Of a stretch of DNA of 64,000 nt, positions 1 to 11,700 are shown piece by piece. This stretch comes from Diatrype stigma (Eukaryota > Ascomycota > Sordariomycetes > Xylariales > Diatrypaceae): NCBI GenBank assembly GCA_022225965.2, contig JAKJXP020000084.1, positions 124,001 through 188,000 on the forward strand. The letters are read 5' to 3'. Below the pieces are notes generated by a model. It saw only the letters and a program-made list of their open reading frames with translations. It had not been told where the DNA came from and ran no database searches. The position numbers were made by a program, and so were the translations under genes. The stretch's first letter is position 1. Each line of letters opens with the position of its first letter.

Positions 1-379
1 CAGCCTATTACTTATCCCGAGTTGGGCCGTGCTCATGGCGAGTACAAGCGTGCGCGTGCAGCGTATCCAAGATGTCATTGCCTTTACCGGAACGACAAGG
101 CAGTGTTAGTATTACGCGTCTACCTGGGTAGAGAGGCCAGATTTCAAGCTCAGATAGATCGAGGTAATGTTTTTGTTATGACTTGTATAGTTTTGGTACA
201 CGGAAAGACATCAGTAGCCATCCGATATTCAATCATGCTTCATCACCCACGATGAAACTCACGCAGGGGTCACAGCTTCGTACAATGTTCCTCCATTGCG
301 ATTCTACCCTCTTCCGCCCTGACCTCTCCCCGTCTCTCCCTCCCGCCTCCCTCTCTCCTACTCCATTACCCCAGTCGGT
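1..379. other. Window edge, no supported gene
   Basis: One plus-strand frame is open from base 1 to 255 and another ends at a stop near 110, so the 3' end of a gene entering from the left is possible. The translated pieces show no domain I recognise. The stretch from about 290 to 370 is pyrimidine-rich and probably belongs to the 3' flank of SDH4, whose stop codon lies at 380. Confidence 0.3.
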
Positions 380-1197
380 CTAAGCTTTCCACACCCTCTT
401 GATCGTCTCGGTAACGCCAACATCGTTCGTTTCGAACTCGTACAGGCCGATGGCGACCAGCACGGTAGCAGCGTTCAGCGTCCACATGGAGAACTTGCGG
501 AGCCCGGGGTAGCGGCTGTTCGGGACGTAGTCGATGACGATCTGCTGGAGGCCGGTGTGGCTGTGGACGAGCATGAAGGCGCAGAAGATGGCGTCCATGC
601 CGGGGTTCAAGGAGCCGGCAGCGAAGGGGGCGAGCGTCAGAGGGACCAGCCCGAGGGCGACGGCCCTCTCGAAGGTCCAGTGGTAGGAGCCGTGTATGGG
701 CGAGGGGTCGGGTACGGGGACCGGGTCGTTCACTGGATCCATGTGAGCTATGACAGCCTTACTTGCAGGGGGTGGAGGGGAAGCAATGGCTTGGCAGAGC
801 ATAACCAACCAAGCTCCCTTGTTCACGCCTTTGTCCGGGGACAGGGACAATGACTGCGACCATGGAGTGCCGGAATAGACAGTAACATACCGGTTCCCTT
901 GATAACCTCTGTAGATAAAAATCGTTAGTCGCCAGGGGGGCAATTGGCTTATGATCGACGTGCACGGGACTTACGCGGGCCCGGAGGTAGCAGGCTCCTC
1001 CGGCTCGAAGCATGGAAGGCGGCGACGCGCACGGCGTCTTTTGTCGCGGCGCTTCGGACCGGCAGCTGTCTGGAGAGCAGGGTGGATGTGAGACCAGCGG
1101 CGCGAGCGGGAGCGGCGGCAGCGGCGGCGTGCCGGGTCGATGCGCCGCCGAGGAGGGCAGTCTGCCGCAACAGATTCGGTCGAAGAATAGAAGCCAT
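380..1197 (-). CDS. SDH4: Succinate dehydrogenase membrane anchor subunit (CybS/Sdh4), mitochondrial
   Basis: Membrane anchor of respiratory complex II (succinate:ubiquinone oxidoreductase) in the inner mitochondrial membrane; it helps bind haem b and ubiquinone. Three exons keep one frame: 1197-975, a micro-exon 908-891 of 18 nt, and 732-380, giving about 197 aa. Introns have GTAAGT and GTATGT donors. The N-terminus is Ala/Arg-rich with few acids, as in a mitochondrial presequence. The mature part contains SYHWTFERAVALGLVPLTL and LVHSHTGLQQIVIDY, which match the CybS family, with three hydrophobic helices and the family's C-terminal YEFETNDVG segment. Annotation without the micro-exon would break the frame or lose the QVIKGT segment. 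Length is normal for fungal Sdh4. Confidence 0.93.
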
Positions 1198-1945
1198 CTC
1201 GCTCGATCGATCAGCTTAGTGGGAGGAGGAGGAGGAGTCGTCAACGGTTCGTCAGTCGATAGCCGGGAACGGGAACGGAAGGGATGAGCGATGAGCGATG
1301 GCTCAGGCGCGCTGCTGGATGGGTTATGGGTTAGGTTAAGTTAGGTAGATTAAAGATAAAGATGATGCATGGCGGGATGGATGATGCATTGACCAGAACT
1401 TCCGCCTTCAAGGTTCAGGTTCATCAGAAGCGATTGCCGAGGATCGAAAATAGGAGACCTGTGATTGGCCACTTGTTTCCGCACGAACGGACGGTTATAG
1501 CAATAATCCATTTAACTCCTTGTCGCTTGTCCACTAGTGTAATACTGCTTTACAGCATAGTTATGCTATGTACGAAGTAGTACTATAGGAAATGGTGGGC
1601 TTGTCTCAACTATCTTATCGCTCTATCTTATCTCCCAATATTTTGGATCTCGAGCTTCGAAATTTCTAAGTCTGCCAATGTCAGTAGCTGAGGCCTGGAC
1701 TGGAGAATTGGCTTGAGGAAAATTGTCTCTCCACCGGACAGTTCTCGCGATACGATCTTTACAATACTACAATTGCGATACTACGGTACGGCGCACACGG
1801 CATAAGGCGACATTGTACCAAGGCCTAGCCTCACCCGCGTCCTACCTTTCAAGTCCTCAGAATTCGCCCATATGCTCCGGTAATCGGCTTTGAAGGAGCC
1901 GTTGCGCTCTTCGTCACATAATACTAAACGTCCACATCTGTCAAC
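1198..1945. promoter_or_regulatory. Divergent promoter region, SDH4 / mitochondrial TyrRS
   Basis: These 748 bases separate two head-to-head genes, both for mitochondrial proteins. Close to SDH4 there is a short direct repeat (GATGAGC twice near 1283-1299) and a TTAGGTTAAGTTAGG tract near 1330. No ORF here looks coding. A shared regulatory region is inferred only from gene orientation. Confidence 0.45.
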
Positions 1946-4271
1946 ATGGCTTCACAAGGCCTCTTAGCGGGCGCTTCCGGAAACTCTCCTCTCAGACTAT
2001 GTCGACAATGCCTACATCGTCGAGCTGTGACTTCGAGGCAGCCCCAGAGGCGGTTCCTAGGCCTGAAGGTCATCGAGAAGCGCAGATTGGCGCAGCTCGA
2101 ATGGTCTGAAAAGGCCCAGGCTATAAAATATGGTACCGAGCCACACTTGTGGGATATATTCAAGGAACGTGGGTATATAAAGGATGTTGCTGGGTAAGCG
2201 CCCCCAGATCGGAAGAGCACACNNNNNNNNNNCCCCCCCCCCCCCCCCCCCCCCCCCCCCTCTCCTTTCCTACCCGCGTAGTCACGCAGTAATGCTCAAA
2301 CTAAGATATAGGACCGAGCAGCAGATCCGCGAGCTCATGAGGCTGCACAGAATTGGTGCTTATGTTGGAATTGATCCTACCGCCCCATCTCTTCACGTCG
2401 GCCACCTTCTTCCCCTGATGCCCATATTCTGGATGTATATGCATGGATTCCGTGCTTATACCATCATAGGCGGTGCCACTGTTAAAATCGGCGATCCCAC
2501 TGATCGTCTGAAAAGTCGAGAGACTATGTCCGCGGCTACCATCTCCACCAATATCGCCAAGACCCATTATCAAGTAAAGCGCATCTGGCTGAATGTCGAG
2601 GTGCAGGCGAGAAAGTATGGCTACGAGAAGCAATGGGCCTGGGAGCGCGGTCTGTTCAACAACAGCATGTGGTACAATCAGGTCACCATGATTGAAGTGG
2701 TCAATCGCTTGTTCAAGGGGATGCGGATGGGCCCCATGCTCTCCCGCGAAACTTTCAAGCGGAGGATGGAGAGCGGCGAAGGCATGTCCCTCGCCGAATT
2801 CGTATACCCTCTTATACAAGCCTGGGATTGGTGGCACATGTTTTCTTCGCCAAAACCAATACACATGCAAATCGGAGGGTCTGACCAATACGGCAACATC
2901 GTATCCGGTATCGAGGCCATCAAACACTTGCGTGATACTGAGGCGGACAAGGCTAAAAAAATGCCCAACGATCTCCTTCACACTCCCGTCGGCTTCACTG
3001 TGCCACTTTTGACGGACTCGTCGGGTGCCAAATTCGGGAAGAGCGCCGGCAATGCTGTCTGGTTGGACAGGTTTATGACTAGTACCTACGATCTCTATGG
3101 ATATTTCATGCGGAGACCAGATGCCGATGTGGAGGGTCTCCTGAAGCAGCTTACTTTCTTGCCCTTGGAGAAGATTGCCACGGTCATGCAAGAGCACAAC
3201 GAAGATCCTTCTAGGCGCATTGCCCAACATACTCTCGCCTTCCAGGTTGTAGCCTTGGTACACAGCGATGCTGACGCTGTTGATGCTCGAGCCCGTCATG
3301 TCGCTCTGCACCCCGGCAGTATAGACAGATCCAACTTTGCAGAGTTAGAATTTGTTCCAGCTGGCCAACAACCCTTGACCGCCGCAACAGCAGGCAGGTT
3401 CCGGGCGGACATTAAACTCCCGGAGTCTCTTCTCCTCCGCGGGTCCATTGCCCGCATTCTGCATGCGGCCGGCATAGCACAGAGTGCGTCCGAAGCCAAC
3501 CGCCTAGCCAGGATACAGGGCGCTTATGTTGGCGGGGCTCCTGGCCAAAAGAGCACGGTAAACAAGGGGATGATCGTCGGTGATCTGACCTATACCCCCG
3601 TGAAACAGTGGTTCCCGGGGGATACCAAGAACTTCCTCATCGACGACAAGATCCTGATCCTGCGCCGGGGCAAGCACTTCATCCGCGTCGTCGAAATGGT
3701 CAGCGACGAGTGGTGGGAGAAGAGCGGGCAGAGGTACAACGGGGAGCCGTACAAGGGGAGATTCCGAATGCTGAAGAAAGCCCTGGAGGAGGCGGCCGAG
3801 GGACAGAAGCTCGATTTCAAGCCGAGCGAGCTGGAGGCGATCCTGGCCGAGACCCAGATCCAGGATCACTTTAAGAACCAGGCAGGAGCCTCTGATGATA
3901 TCTTCAGTGCTAAGATAAGCTATGTAGAGCGCCGCAAACGCGGAATGACTGTCAAGAAGGCCCGCCACTTGACGCCGATGGAGAGGGCCTTGATGCAGTT
4001 CCCAAGGAAGCTGGACACCGTTCGGAAATTCCTGGCCAGGAAAAGGACCCCGGAACAACTGGCCGGTCTCAAGAGGGACATGGACGAGGAGGCTGAGCGT
4101 AAGCAGAATGGGGAGAATGACGAGCATGAAGATGATGAGGAGAATGAAGAGGATGAGGAGTATGAAGAGGGCGAGGAGCATGAAGATGGCGAGGAGCATG
4201 AGGAGGGTGAGGAGCATGGGGATGGGGAGGATGGCCGCGAGGGTCCCGAAAACCCCGAGAGGAAAGAGTAG
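1946..4271 (+). CDS. Mitochondrial tyrosyl-tRNA synthetase (CYT-18-like)
   Basis: Class I aminoacyl-tRNA synthetase that charges mitochondrial tRNA-Tyr; in Pezizomycotina the orthologue CYT-18 also helps group I introns splice. Exon 1 is 1946-2193 and exon 2 is 2312-4271, joined as ...VAG then TEQQIRELM, giving about 735 aa. The class I signature appears as HVGH (about 2394-2405) and the KMSKS loop as KFGKS (about 3029-3043). The MQIGGSDQYGNI segment binds tyrosine in this family. An S4-like C-terminal part (SIARILHAAGIAQSASEANR) follows. N. crassa CYT-18 is about 670 aa; the extra length is an acidic tail (about 4080-4260) of repeated Glu/Asp/Gly/His. The intron holds an assembly artefact, so its true length is unknown. 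Splicing activity is inferred from the family only. Confidence 0.92.
2206..2222 (+). other. Illumina TruSeq adapter fragment left in the assembly
   Basis: The 17 bases AGATCGGAAGAGCACAC are the start of the standard Illumina TruSeq read-through adapter and sit directly against a run of Ns. This is sequencing contamination at a contig end, not genomic DNA. It lies in the first intron of the TyrRS gene, so the protein call is not affected. Confidence 0.95.
2223..2260. other. Assembly gap (10 N) followed by a 28-base poly-C run
   Basis: Ten Ns (2223-2232) are followed by 28 consecutive C (2233-2260). The even gap size suggests a scaffolding placeholder. The poly-C is either a low-quality contig end or a true homopolymer at which assembly stopped; the C run just before the adapter (2201-2205) favours a real C-rich tract of unknown length. 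Confidence 0.9.
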
Positions 4272-4624
4272 ATTGCTCTAGTTGAGCCTTCGCACTAGTA
4301 GTCAACGTGTGATGTGCGGCGTGTGTGGCGATGCGCACATGAAGCAAACTGTATCATCATCTATCGATATACCTAGGCCACCCGCCCACCTGTCTACCTA
4401 CCCAGGTATCTTAGGTACCTTGTAACCATAGTATACCACACTGTAACTAGAATCCTCCATCTCAAACCATGAGCAAACTTGGCTAGTTACTACCCAGTGA
4501 TGCATCACAAGAGTCTTCTTTCGCTCAATCCAACCGGACCTGAACTTAACTTAACTTGCTCACCAACGATGGTTTATCTTCTTTCCCTCGCCACTGCCCC
4601 TTTTCCCCCTACCTACACACCTAC
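4272..4624. other. Convergent 3' flanks of TyrRS and NPR2
   Basis: These 353 bases lie between two tail-to-tail stop codons. I see pyrimidine-rich CTACCTACC-type tracts (about 4390-4410 and 4608-4628) but no gene. The region presumably holds both 3' UTRs and polyadenylation sites. Confidence 0.5.
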
Positions 4625-6663
4625 CTACCGATAGAACACGGCCAAGTCCCCAGGGGGCGCATGGAAGCTCTTCAGTTTCTCCATGATCTCGGCGTCGGTC
4701 ATGTTCTGCTCCGTGATGATCTGGTCGAAGCAGTGCGTGCCATCGAGATACTTGCGCAGCGGGTTATTATTGTTGTTGTTCTCGTTTGTGGCGGCGGCGC
4801 TACTGGTGGAAGCGCGAGCGTTGTCACCACTACGTCCTCCGCCCTTTTGGCTGTTGCTGTTCTTACTACTACTACCTCTTTCGGGGGCGGGGTTCTCGGC
4901 AATAGTAGTGTTATTGTGAAGTTTCGAATCTTTGCTCCACGACGGCGACGTCGACGACGACATTGCTGCTGCTGATGCCACCGCCGATGATGACGATTCT
5001 CTCCGCCGGGACAGCTGCGGCCGCGATTGCGCCTGCCCTTGCCCCTGGACCTGGACCTGCCCGGTCGCCAGCTGGGCCAGGTACCGCTTCGACACGGCGT
5101 ACTTGTGCACGCGGTACAGCAGGCCCTTGATGACGCCGAACTGCACCAGCCGCCGCACGTCCACGTGCCGCAGCACGTCGAACCCGCCGTCCCGGTGCAG
5201 CTTGACCCACTCCATCACGCTGCGCCCCACGCAGAACGTCGTCATCAGCTTGATCAGCTGGTAGTGCGTCACTACGACCGGCGGTGCTGCTTTCGGCTTC
5301 GCTTTCGTCGTTGGCAGTGATGAGGCTTCGGTCGTCGTCGTTGTTGTTGCCGTGGATGCGTCACCGCCGTCGCTGTTGGACCGCCGTCGTCCTCCTCCTT
5401 CTTCTCCCGACTTGGCTTCCGAGTCTTCACCACCACCAACAGCAGACTTCCCGCCGCTCGCGCCGCTAGGCTTGCGGGCCGCCTCCTCCGGAACCGATGG
5501 TTTTGCCGCCGCCGCGGAAGGGGGCGGGGGCCGTATGCAGACGTAGGCGGCGCACTCGTCGACGAGGCCGTCGCGGTTGGCGACGAAGTCGTGGATTCCC
5601 GGGCGCGGGGCGTAGCAGCTGCCGAAGAAGAACATGTCGAGCAGCAGGACGGTGTCGTAGTAGAGCAGGTGGCGCAGGGCGACCTGGGCCAGGGGCAGCG
5701 ACACGTCGGCCAGCCACGCCACCCGCCGCACGTCGTTGACCCCGTCCACGTGCGGGATGATCTTCTGCAGCGTCAGGTCCCACGTCGGGTCCACGATGTC
5801 CGCCAGCTTCATCTTCGGCACCGGCACGTGCCACCCCCGCACCGCCGCGGGCGCCGCCTGGTACGGGAACAGCTTCATGTTGAGCGTGTTGGCCTCGTCT
5901 GGTTTTTTTGGGCTGCGTTAGGTGGGGATCGCGGGTGGGGAAAAGGGGGAAGAGGGGTTGAGTAGGTAGGTAGGGAGGTAGGTAGAGAGCGGGGTAGGTA
6001 GAGAGGGGAGACAAGGAGGGAGGGTCAGACGGCTTACCGATGGGGATCATGCACTCGCCGTAGTTGTTCAAGTCCTCCTTGATGATCTCGAGCAGGCTCT
6101 CGATGGGACGGCGGCCGTCCTCGGCGGCCTTGGCGGTGCCCTCGGAGCTCAGGTAGCCGCTCTGGCGCTCCATCTCGGCGAAGATGACGGCGAGCCGGCG
6201 GACGAGGCGCTCGTAGGGGATCTGGTCGACGTCGGCCTCGACGACGAGGCCGAAGTTGAACAGGAACTCGTTCCGGTGGTAGCGCTCGTTGGGGATCGAC
6301 ACGGGGAACCCCAGTACGGTGTACCGGTCGTCCGGCGAGCTCACCGTCACGAACCGGTTGAAGAAGGCCTTGCGCGGGATCACGTACTCCTGGATGATGT
6401 CGAAGTCCAGCAGCGGCGGCTTGACGTTCGGCGCATCCGGCGACGCCACGATGCACCCCGGCGGCGACTGGGCCACGATCTTGGTCCCTGTTGGTCCCGT
6501 CAGCGAGTTTGATCGGTGAATGATGTCATTGTGTGCGTAGACCCAGTCACCCAAGAGTCAACACCAAGGGTTTTGGTAGATTATTTGGGGTGTTCCATCC
6601 ACGCCACACCATAAACATACCTTCCTGCGGCAGGAACCGGGCATAGAAAATGCCTTGGATCAT
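4625..6663 (-). CDS. NPR2: Nitrogen permease regulator 2 (GATOR1/SEACIT subunit)
   Basis: Npr2 forms the GATOR1/SEACIT complex with Npr3 and Iml1 and restrains TORC1 at the vacuole when amino acids are scarce. Exons 6663-6621, 6487-6038 and 5898-4625 keep one frame (588 aa), with GTATGT and GTAAGC donors. The N-terminus MIQGIFYARFLPQEG is family-typical, followed by the longin-like region (FDIIQEYVIP, FNRFVTVSS) and then a C-terminal half with HYQLIKLMTTFCVGRS. Two low-complexity inserts break the fold: an Ala/Gly/Ser/Thr-rich one (about 5280-5530) and a Ser/Gln/Asn-rich one (about 4750-5040). Length is within the fungal range. The start is fixed by the conserved MIQGIF; the long open frame upstream of the second exon is intron read-through. 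Confidence 0.92.
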
Positions 6664-7249
6664 GGTGGCTGAGATTGGAACTGAGATGGTATGAGATGAA
6701 ATGGCTTAGACCGAGCGCCCGATAAAGGTCAAGGCTACATGGTTAGACAGTATCTTCGATGTTCGGTAAAACCCTCCAAAAAAAAAATAACAGACTTGAT
6801 TATCCAGCCTCAAGATTTCGTTAAGCTTTTTGCGTAACGAACGATTTCCTATACCAGGTGCCTAAGATATATAGACACGCACTGAGATGAGGTTGAATCT
6901 ATAAGTCGAAGTTGGAACTTTGTATGTACGAAGTAGGTGGGCATTCTCTACCACTATATACCTAGGTATGCATCCAACAAGTCATGCATTAAGGCGGTGC
7001 AACTGAAACGGTTTCAACTTTCAAGGGGCGTGTCGGCTAAATATCGGTAGACCCATCGGTGCTCCGAGCTCATTCGGGAACCCGAGAGCTTCAGTTCGAC
7101 GTATTTCCATTGCCATCCCATCCCATGCCAATCACTCTCTACTCATCTGTATTTATCTCGAGCAATTGCATCTGATCTAATTTTTAATCGGTATTCGGAT
7201 TTCATCCACCTTATATCTAAACACAACGTCAGACTTCATCCTTTCAACA
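6664..7249. promoter_or_regulatory. Divergent promoter region, NPR2 / SFH5
   Basis: 586 bases between two head-to-head genes. A poly-A tract lies at about 6779-6788, and the stretch just before the SFH5 start is CAAC/CATCC-rich, as in fungal leaders. No ORF looks coding, and no specific regulator site can be assigned. Confidence 0.4.
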
Positions 7250-8339
7250 ATGGCGGAGGACAAGCCGGCCCCGAAGCCCGATGAGCCGACAACGCCAATC
7301 CAGGAGCTCTGGGCAGCTGCCAAGGCCCACTCTCACCCCGAGATCTGGGGCGTGACGCTTGAGGATCCCGCTGCCCATGTCCCGTCTCAGATCGTCTTCC
7401 AGAAGTACCTGAACGCCAACGATGGCGATGTCGTCAAAGCGAAGGATCAGCTCACTAAGACGCTGGATTGGCGCGCCAAGACAAAGCCGCTGGATCTCGT
7501 GAAGCAGACCTTCTCTAAGACGAAGTTCGAAGGTTTGGGCTACGTGACTACTTATGGCTCTAGCGAGGAGAACACGGACCCGGAGGCTAAGGAGATCTTC
7601 ACTTGGAACATCTACGGCGGTGTCAAGAACATCGATGAGACCTTTGGCAAGCTAGAGGAGTACGCTTGTTCTCCCGGGCCCATGCGCCGTCACATGCATG
7701 CACCCAGCTAACATGCGACTAGGTTCATAAACTGGCGTGTTGCGCTCATGGAGTTAGCCCTACAGGAGTTGTCTATCTCGACGGCCACTAAACCAGTTAC
7801 TGTGGACTACGACCCGTATAAGATCTTCCAGGTCCACGATTACAAGTCCATCAGCTTCCTCCGCCAATCCCCGCAGGTCAAGGCTGCTTCCACCGAGACG
7901 ATCAAGGTGTTCGCTACGGCGTATCCTGAGCTTCTCAAGGAGAAGTTTTTCGTCAATGGGTATGTTCGATCCGTGTGAAGCGCGTTAAACCCCGCACCCC
8001 CATGTTTCGTAAGCTAACTTCTTGGTAGTACGTTATGAACAACCTCCAAATCTACTGATGTTGTGATACAACCTCAAACAGTATCTCATGAGGCATTTGA
8101 GGACCAAGAATTGTTAACGTATCCTAGTTCCGGCTTTCATGGGCTTTATGTATGCGTTCATGAAGCTCTTCGTAGCAGCCAAGACTGCCAAGAAGTTTCA
8201 TCCAATGTCCAACGGGGCGAATCTCGCAAAGGAGTTCGCCAACAGCAAAGTCGAGAAGCTGGGTGAGAAGCTCCCGTCCGAGTACGGCGGGAAGGGAGCA
8301 GGTCTGAAGGGCGAGGGCAAGGAGATAGCGCTGGCTTGA
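7250..8339 (+). CDS. SFH5: Phosphatidylinositol transfer protein Sfh5 (Sec14 family)
   Basis: Sec14-like CRAL-TRIO protein of the Sfh5 branch, acting at plasma membrane/ER contacts; yeast Sfh5 also binds haem. Exons: 7250-7659, 7723 to about 7959, and 8128-8339. The protein runs from PIQELWAAAKAHSHPEIWGV (CRAL-TRIO N-terminal helices) through VTVDYDPYKIFQVHDYKS to MGFMYAFMKLFVAAKT and FHPMSNGANLAKEF, all Sfh5-like. Intron 1 (GTACGC...CTAG) is in phase. Intron 2 is odd: the donor GTATGT at 7960 leaves phase 2, but the acceptor at 8126-8127 needs phase 1 to read VPAFMGF. One G fewer in the GGG at 7958-7960 would repair it. I treat it as a sequence error or a recent frameshift. Confidence 0.85.
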
Positions 8340-8756
8340 GGCCACACAGACGAAGATTAATACAGGCTGTGCAAAGGTGAGTGGGGTACCAAGTCCAGCG
8401 GCGAACATTTTTCCTCGCTAACCTGATTTTTTACTTTTGCTCAGTGGCGATACATGAGTTTACTCGATTTCAATATACCCCTTGTTGCTTTCACTGTCGA
8501 TTACAAGTCATGAATTTGCGAGTTGATTTTAGCTTATTTTTCCAGTTCAGAGCAACGAACTATGAATTCTCAGAAATTGCTTCCGGTGGGTGGGCATATT
8601 GCACGAAGAAATGGAGTATTACTGGTATTCAAGGCGATTTCCTGACGCATAATGTAAAACATGATTATAGTGTTGGTACCGTGAAAGCTATGACTTGGGG
8701 TCGAATCCTAGCAATGCAATACCTATCTAGATGATGTATGTCACTACATCGTTACC
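8340..8756. other. Convergent 3' flanks of SFH5 and the ankyrin/CorA-like gene
   Basis: 417 bases between tail-to-tail stop codons. One plus-strand frame (8381-8734) stays open but is Cys/Phe-rich with no recognisable domain and overlaps the expected 3' UTR, so I leave it out. Confidence 0.4.
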
Positions 8757-11700
8757 CTACACCATATCGTCTGGTTGTTGACCACTACTATTTCGCCCAG
8801 CCTGTCTCCGCCATGTGAGTTTGCCCCGGTCCAGCTCGAAAGGCGCGGCGCTCGGGTTTCGCTCGGTAGAATCATCTCTCTGCTGTCCAGAAACATCAAT
8901 GCCACTCTCGGCACATGGTGTTGTTAATGCTCCTCGAACAGGCGTGTTCAGGCTCGGGTCCCGAATTTCCGATGGCATGGCTCCTCCGTCTTCGCCCCCT
9001 TCGGGCTCGACCCTTCCTTCATATGTCCGATGGACCCAGGGGTCCAAGAAGAGACCTACGAGTCCTTGGTATAAATTGTGTTTCATCCGTTGCAGGGGGT
9101 GGCGTGGGGTCCGGTGGCTGGTACTGTCGTCGAGCCTCCAGAACCGCCGCAGAAGCGGAATCCTCTCGTGGAAATGCCATCGCCCGAAGAGCGGTGCGTA
9201 ATCGTGACAGTTGATGAAATTACCGAAAACGGACTTATTGGGTGCGGGCTTCCGTGTCATCTTCCGTGCAAGTTCTCGTGCAAGGTTTCCAGTTCGAGTC
9301 GATATGTTATCACTGTGATCTTGGCTGTACAAGGCGTCGAAGTCGGAGTCGGTATTGGAGTCATAACCATGGCCACCCCCAGTGTCCGGGCAAGAGCCTC
9401 TAGAAGGCTTATGGAGAGACCTCATCTTGCCCCGGACTTTAGCGAGAAGTTTCGGAACGGTATCGGCACTGAGGATAGCGGCAATTATCAAACTGATGAT
9501 GCCAAGGGATATTCCAACTGCAGTTTTATATGTTGGCGCATATCCAATGGAACCATAATCAGAACGATGTTCAAACTCACATAGAAGGCTCATCACTTGT
9601 CGGATAGGCCATGAAACCTCATCGTATTCATTTCTAGGGAATTCTTTGACATCTATAGCAAATAAGCTAGACATGAATGATAGAGGAAGCTATAATAATG
9701 TAAGTATTGCACTGGGACGTATCATTGCCTCTGATAGTATCCCAAATACTCACAAAGAAAACTGTGACAACAGTGAAAATAAGTAGCATCTAAAGTACCG
9801 TTCATATCCCATTAGTTTATAATACCTATAGAGCGATGATATGAATGAGAAATTGGGTCTGTACGTTGCCTTGGCGTTGAGTATGTTCCGAGCCCTCTCG
9901 TGTGAACCTTGCCTCCCATGCATTGGCCTGTTTCTGTTTGAGATCAAGTAGGTGCTTGAGCTGGTACTCGAGTTAGTCCATGTTCTACCGAGACTACAAA
10001 CATGTTGCGAACTACTTACGTGGGTGTGAACCTTTTCTGAATACCTTGTCATTTCTTCAACTGCGGCGATATTCGAGTTAACCAGGTTCAGATTGTCTTG
10101 CGCAAGGTTCGTATTATCGGAATCTTTCTATTAGACCTATTCGTTAGTGCATAGTACTGGGGACTGAAGCGTATGTATTTCTCCAAAAGCCAAAAACAAT
10201 CCTACCGATTCGCTTGCTTCGCTGAGCTGTGATTTTGCATCATCCTGGTCATGGGCTGATTGTCGTTGGACATGCTTATTCGTGAGATTGAGAAATTGGT
10301 TGAGGACCTCCTTTTGTTTCAAGAAGACGCCTTTGATAGTCATGAGCTCGTCTTGAATCCTCATGATCATAGCTAGGCTGTGCGCCTCTTCGGTCAAGTT
10401 GAAAAGGCTATTGGTAAGATCGGCTCTGTCCTTTTGATTTACTTGTCTTTCGTTGAGGCCTTGGATCAGGTTATTGAATCTCTGGAATTGGGTGGCTTGT
10501 TTTTCGGCCTCCACCTGGTCAGCTCCCCCGATTGTAATCAGTTGCCAGCTTGTATTTCATCATACTCACAATGTCATTGATGCTTGATTGGAAACATTCC
10601 TCAAGTGTGATCTCCATTGGACCTTGTCGTCGTATGAAGTCAACGCTGCCCCTAACGACCAAATTAGCCAGGTCTAAGGGAGAACGAATCAGGGGCCGAT
10701 TGTCATTATTCTCAACCTCGTTTCGCAAAATATGTCGGATGAGATTGTACCCTGAGCTCGAATCCCAGGTATTAGGAAAGCTTGTTATCACTGTGGCTTC
10801 GTCTTCAAGGATCCAAAGCCACAATTGGTCGACCATCAGGATGGGGTGACCAGCGGTGAATGGCGGTTCGGGACGTTCCTGCTCGTGAAGGCTTTCGAGG
10901 CTGGGGGCCCCGTTGTTCATCAAATTCTGTTTCTTGTCTGCCCACCTGAAGAAAACTTGGCTGCCATCTCGTTGCTCAGTATCATTGAGCATGTGATATG
11001 TGAACTGATCTAAGGTTCGACGACAATGCAGCGGTGACTTCTGCTGTTTGAAATATGCATATGTGAGAAGCGTCGTCTCACTCATCCATGGAGCCATCTC
11101 CCTAGCACCCTTACTTGATGTTATGGCCTTCAGCATTGCAGATGTCAGACTTTGGCGGTTGCCATGCTCCTCAAAACCGAGGATCGGCATCTATATAAGC
11201 AGATTAGATTGAATTACGAACGCCCCAGAGCACATCTTATTGTTAGCCACTTACAAACAGCGCTATTGCACCTTTCTTGTTGTTTTCATCGACTGGTGCT
11301 GTAGCTGAGAGATACGACGATCTCCCTTGGCTCTCTGGTCGTTTGCCTTTGCTAGCTTTGGATGTATCTGTGTCTGGGTTAAGCCTCAATGCGCGCTAGA
11401 AGAGAGGGGGTTTCCGTATATACTGCGAGGATCGAACCGAGGGAAATATGTCTTTGATAGTTAGCAGACACAGAGAGATATATGGGTAACATTACAAGTT
11501 ACCTGTTTGTATCCCTGCGTCCCAGCAACCATGTGCCTATCATATATTGCTGTGCCTACACCATGCCATTCAATGTTAAAATCTAGCAAGGATATAAGTT
11601 GCTACTAGTACTTGGCACTTACCTTCTCGGCGCCTCCCATGCATGGACTTGTCGGTCCGTCGAATCTGGGCGAATAAATCCTATTTTGACGGCACAGTTA

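Noticed and set aside
2184..2311. Coding frame running through the N/poly-C stretch
   Set aside because: It translates adapter, Ns and poly-C as protein. Correct splicing removes 2194-2311.
3504..4217. 237-aa minus frame rich in Leu/Ile, looking like membrane helices
   Set aside because: It is the reverse of the acidic repeat tail (GAG/GAT read backwards gives CTC/ATC) and of TyrRS coding sequence.
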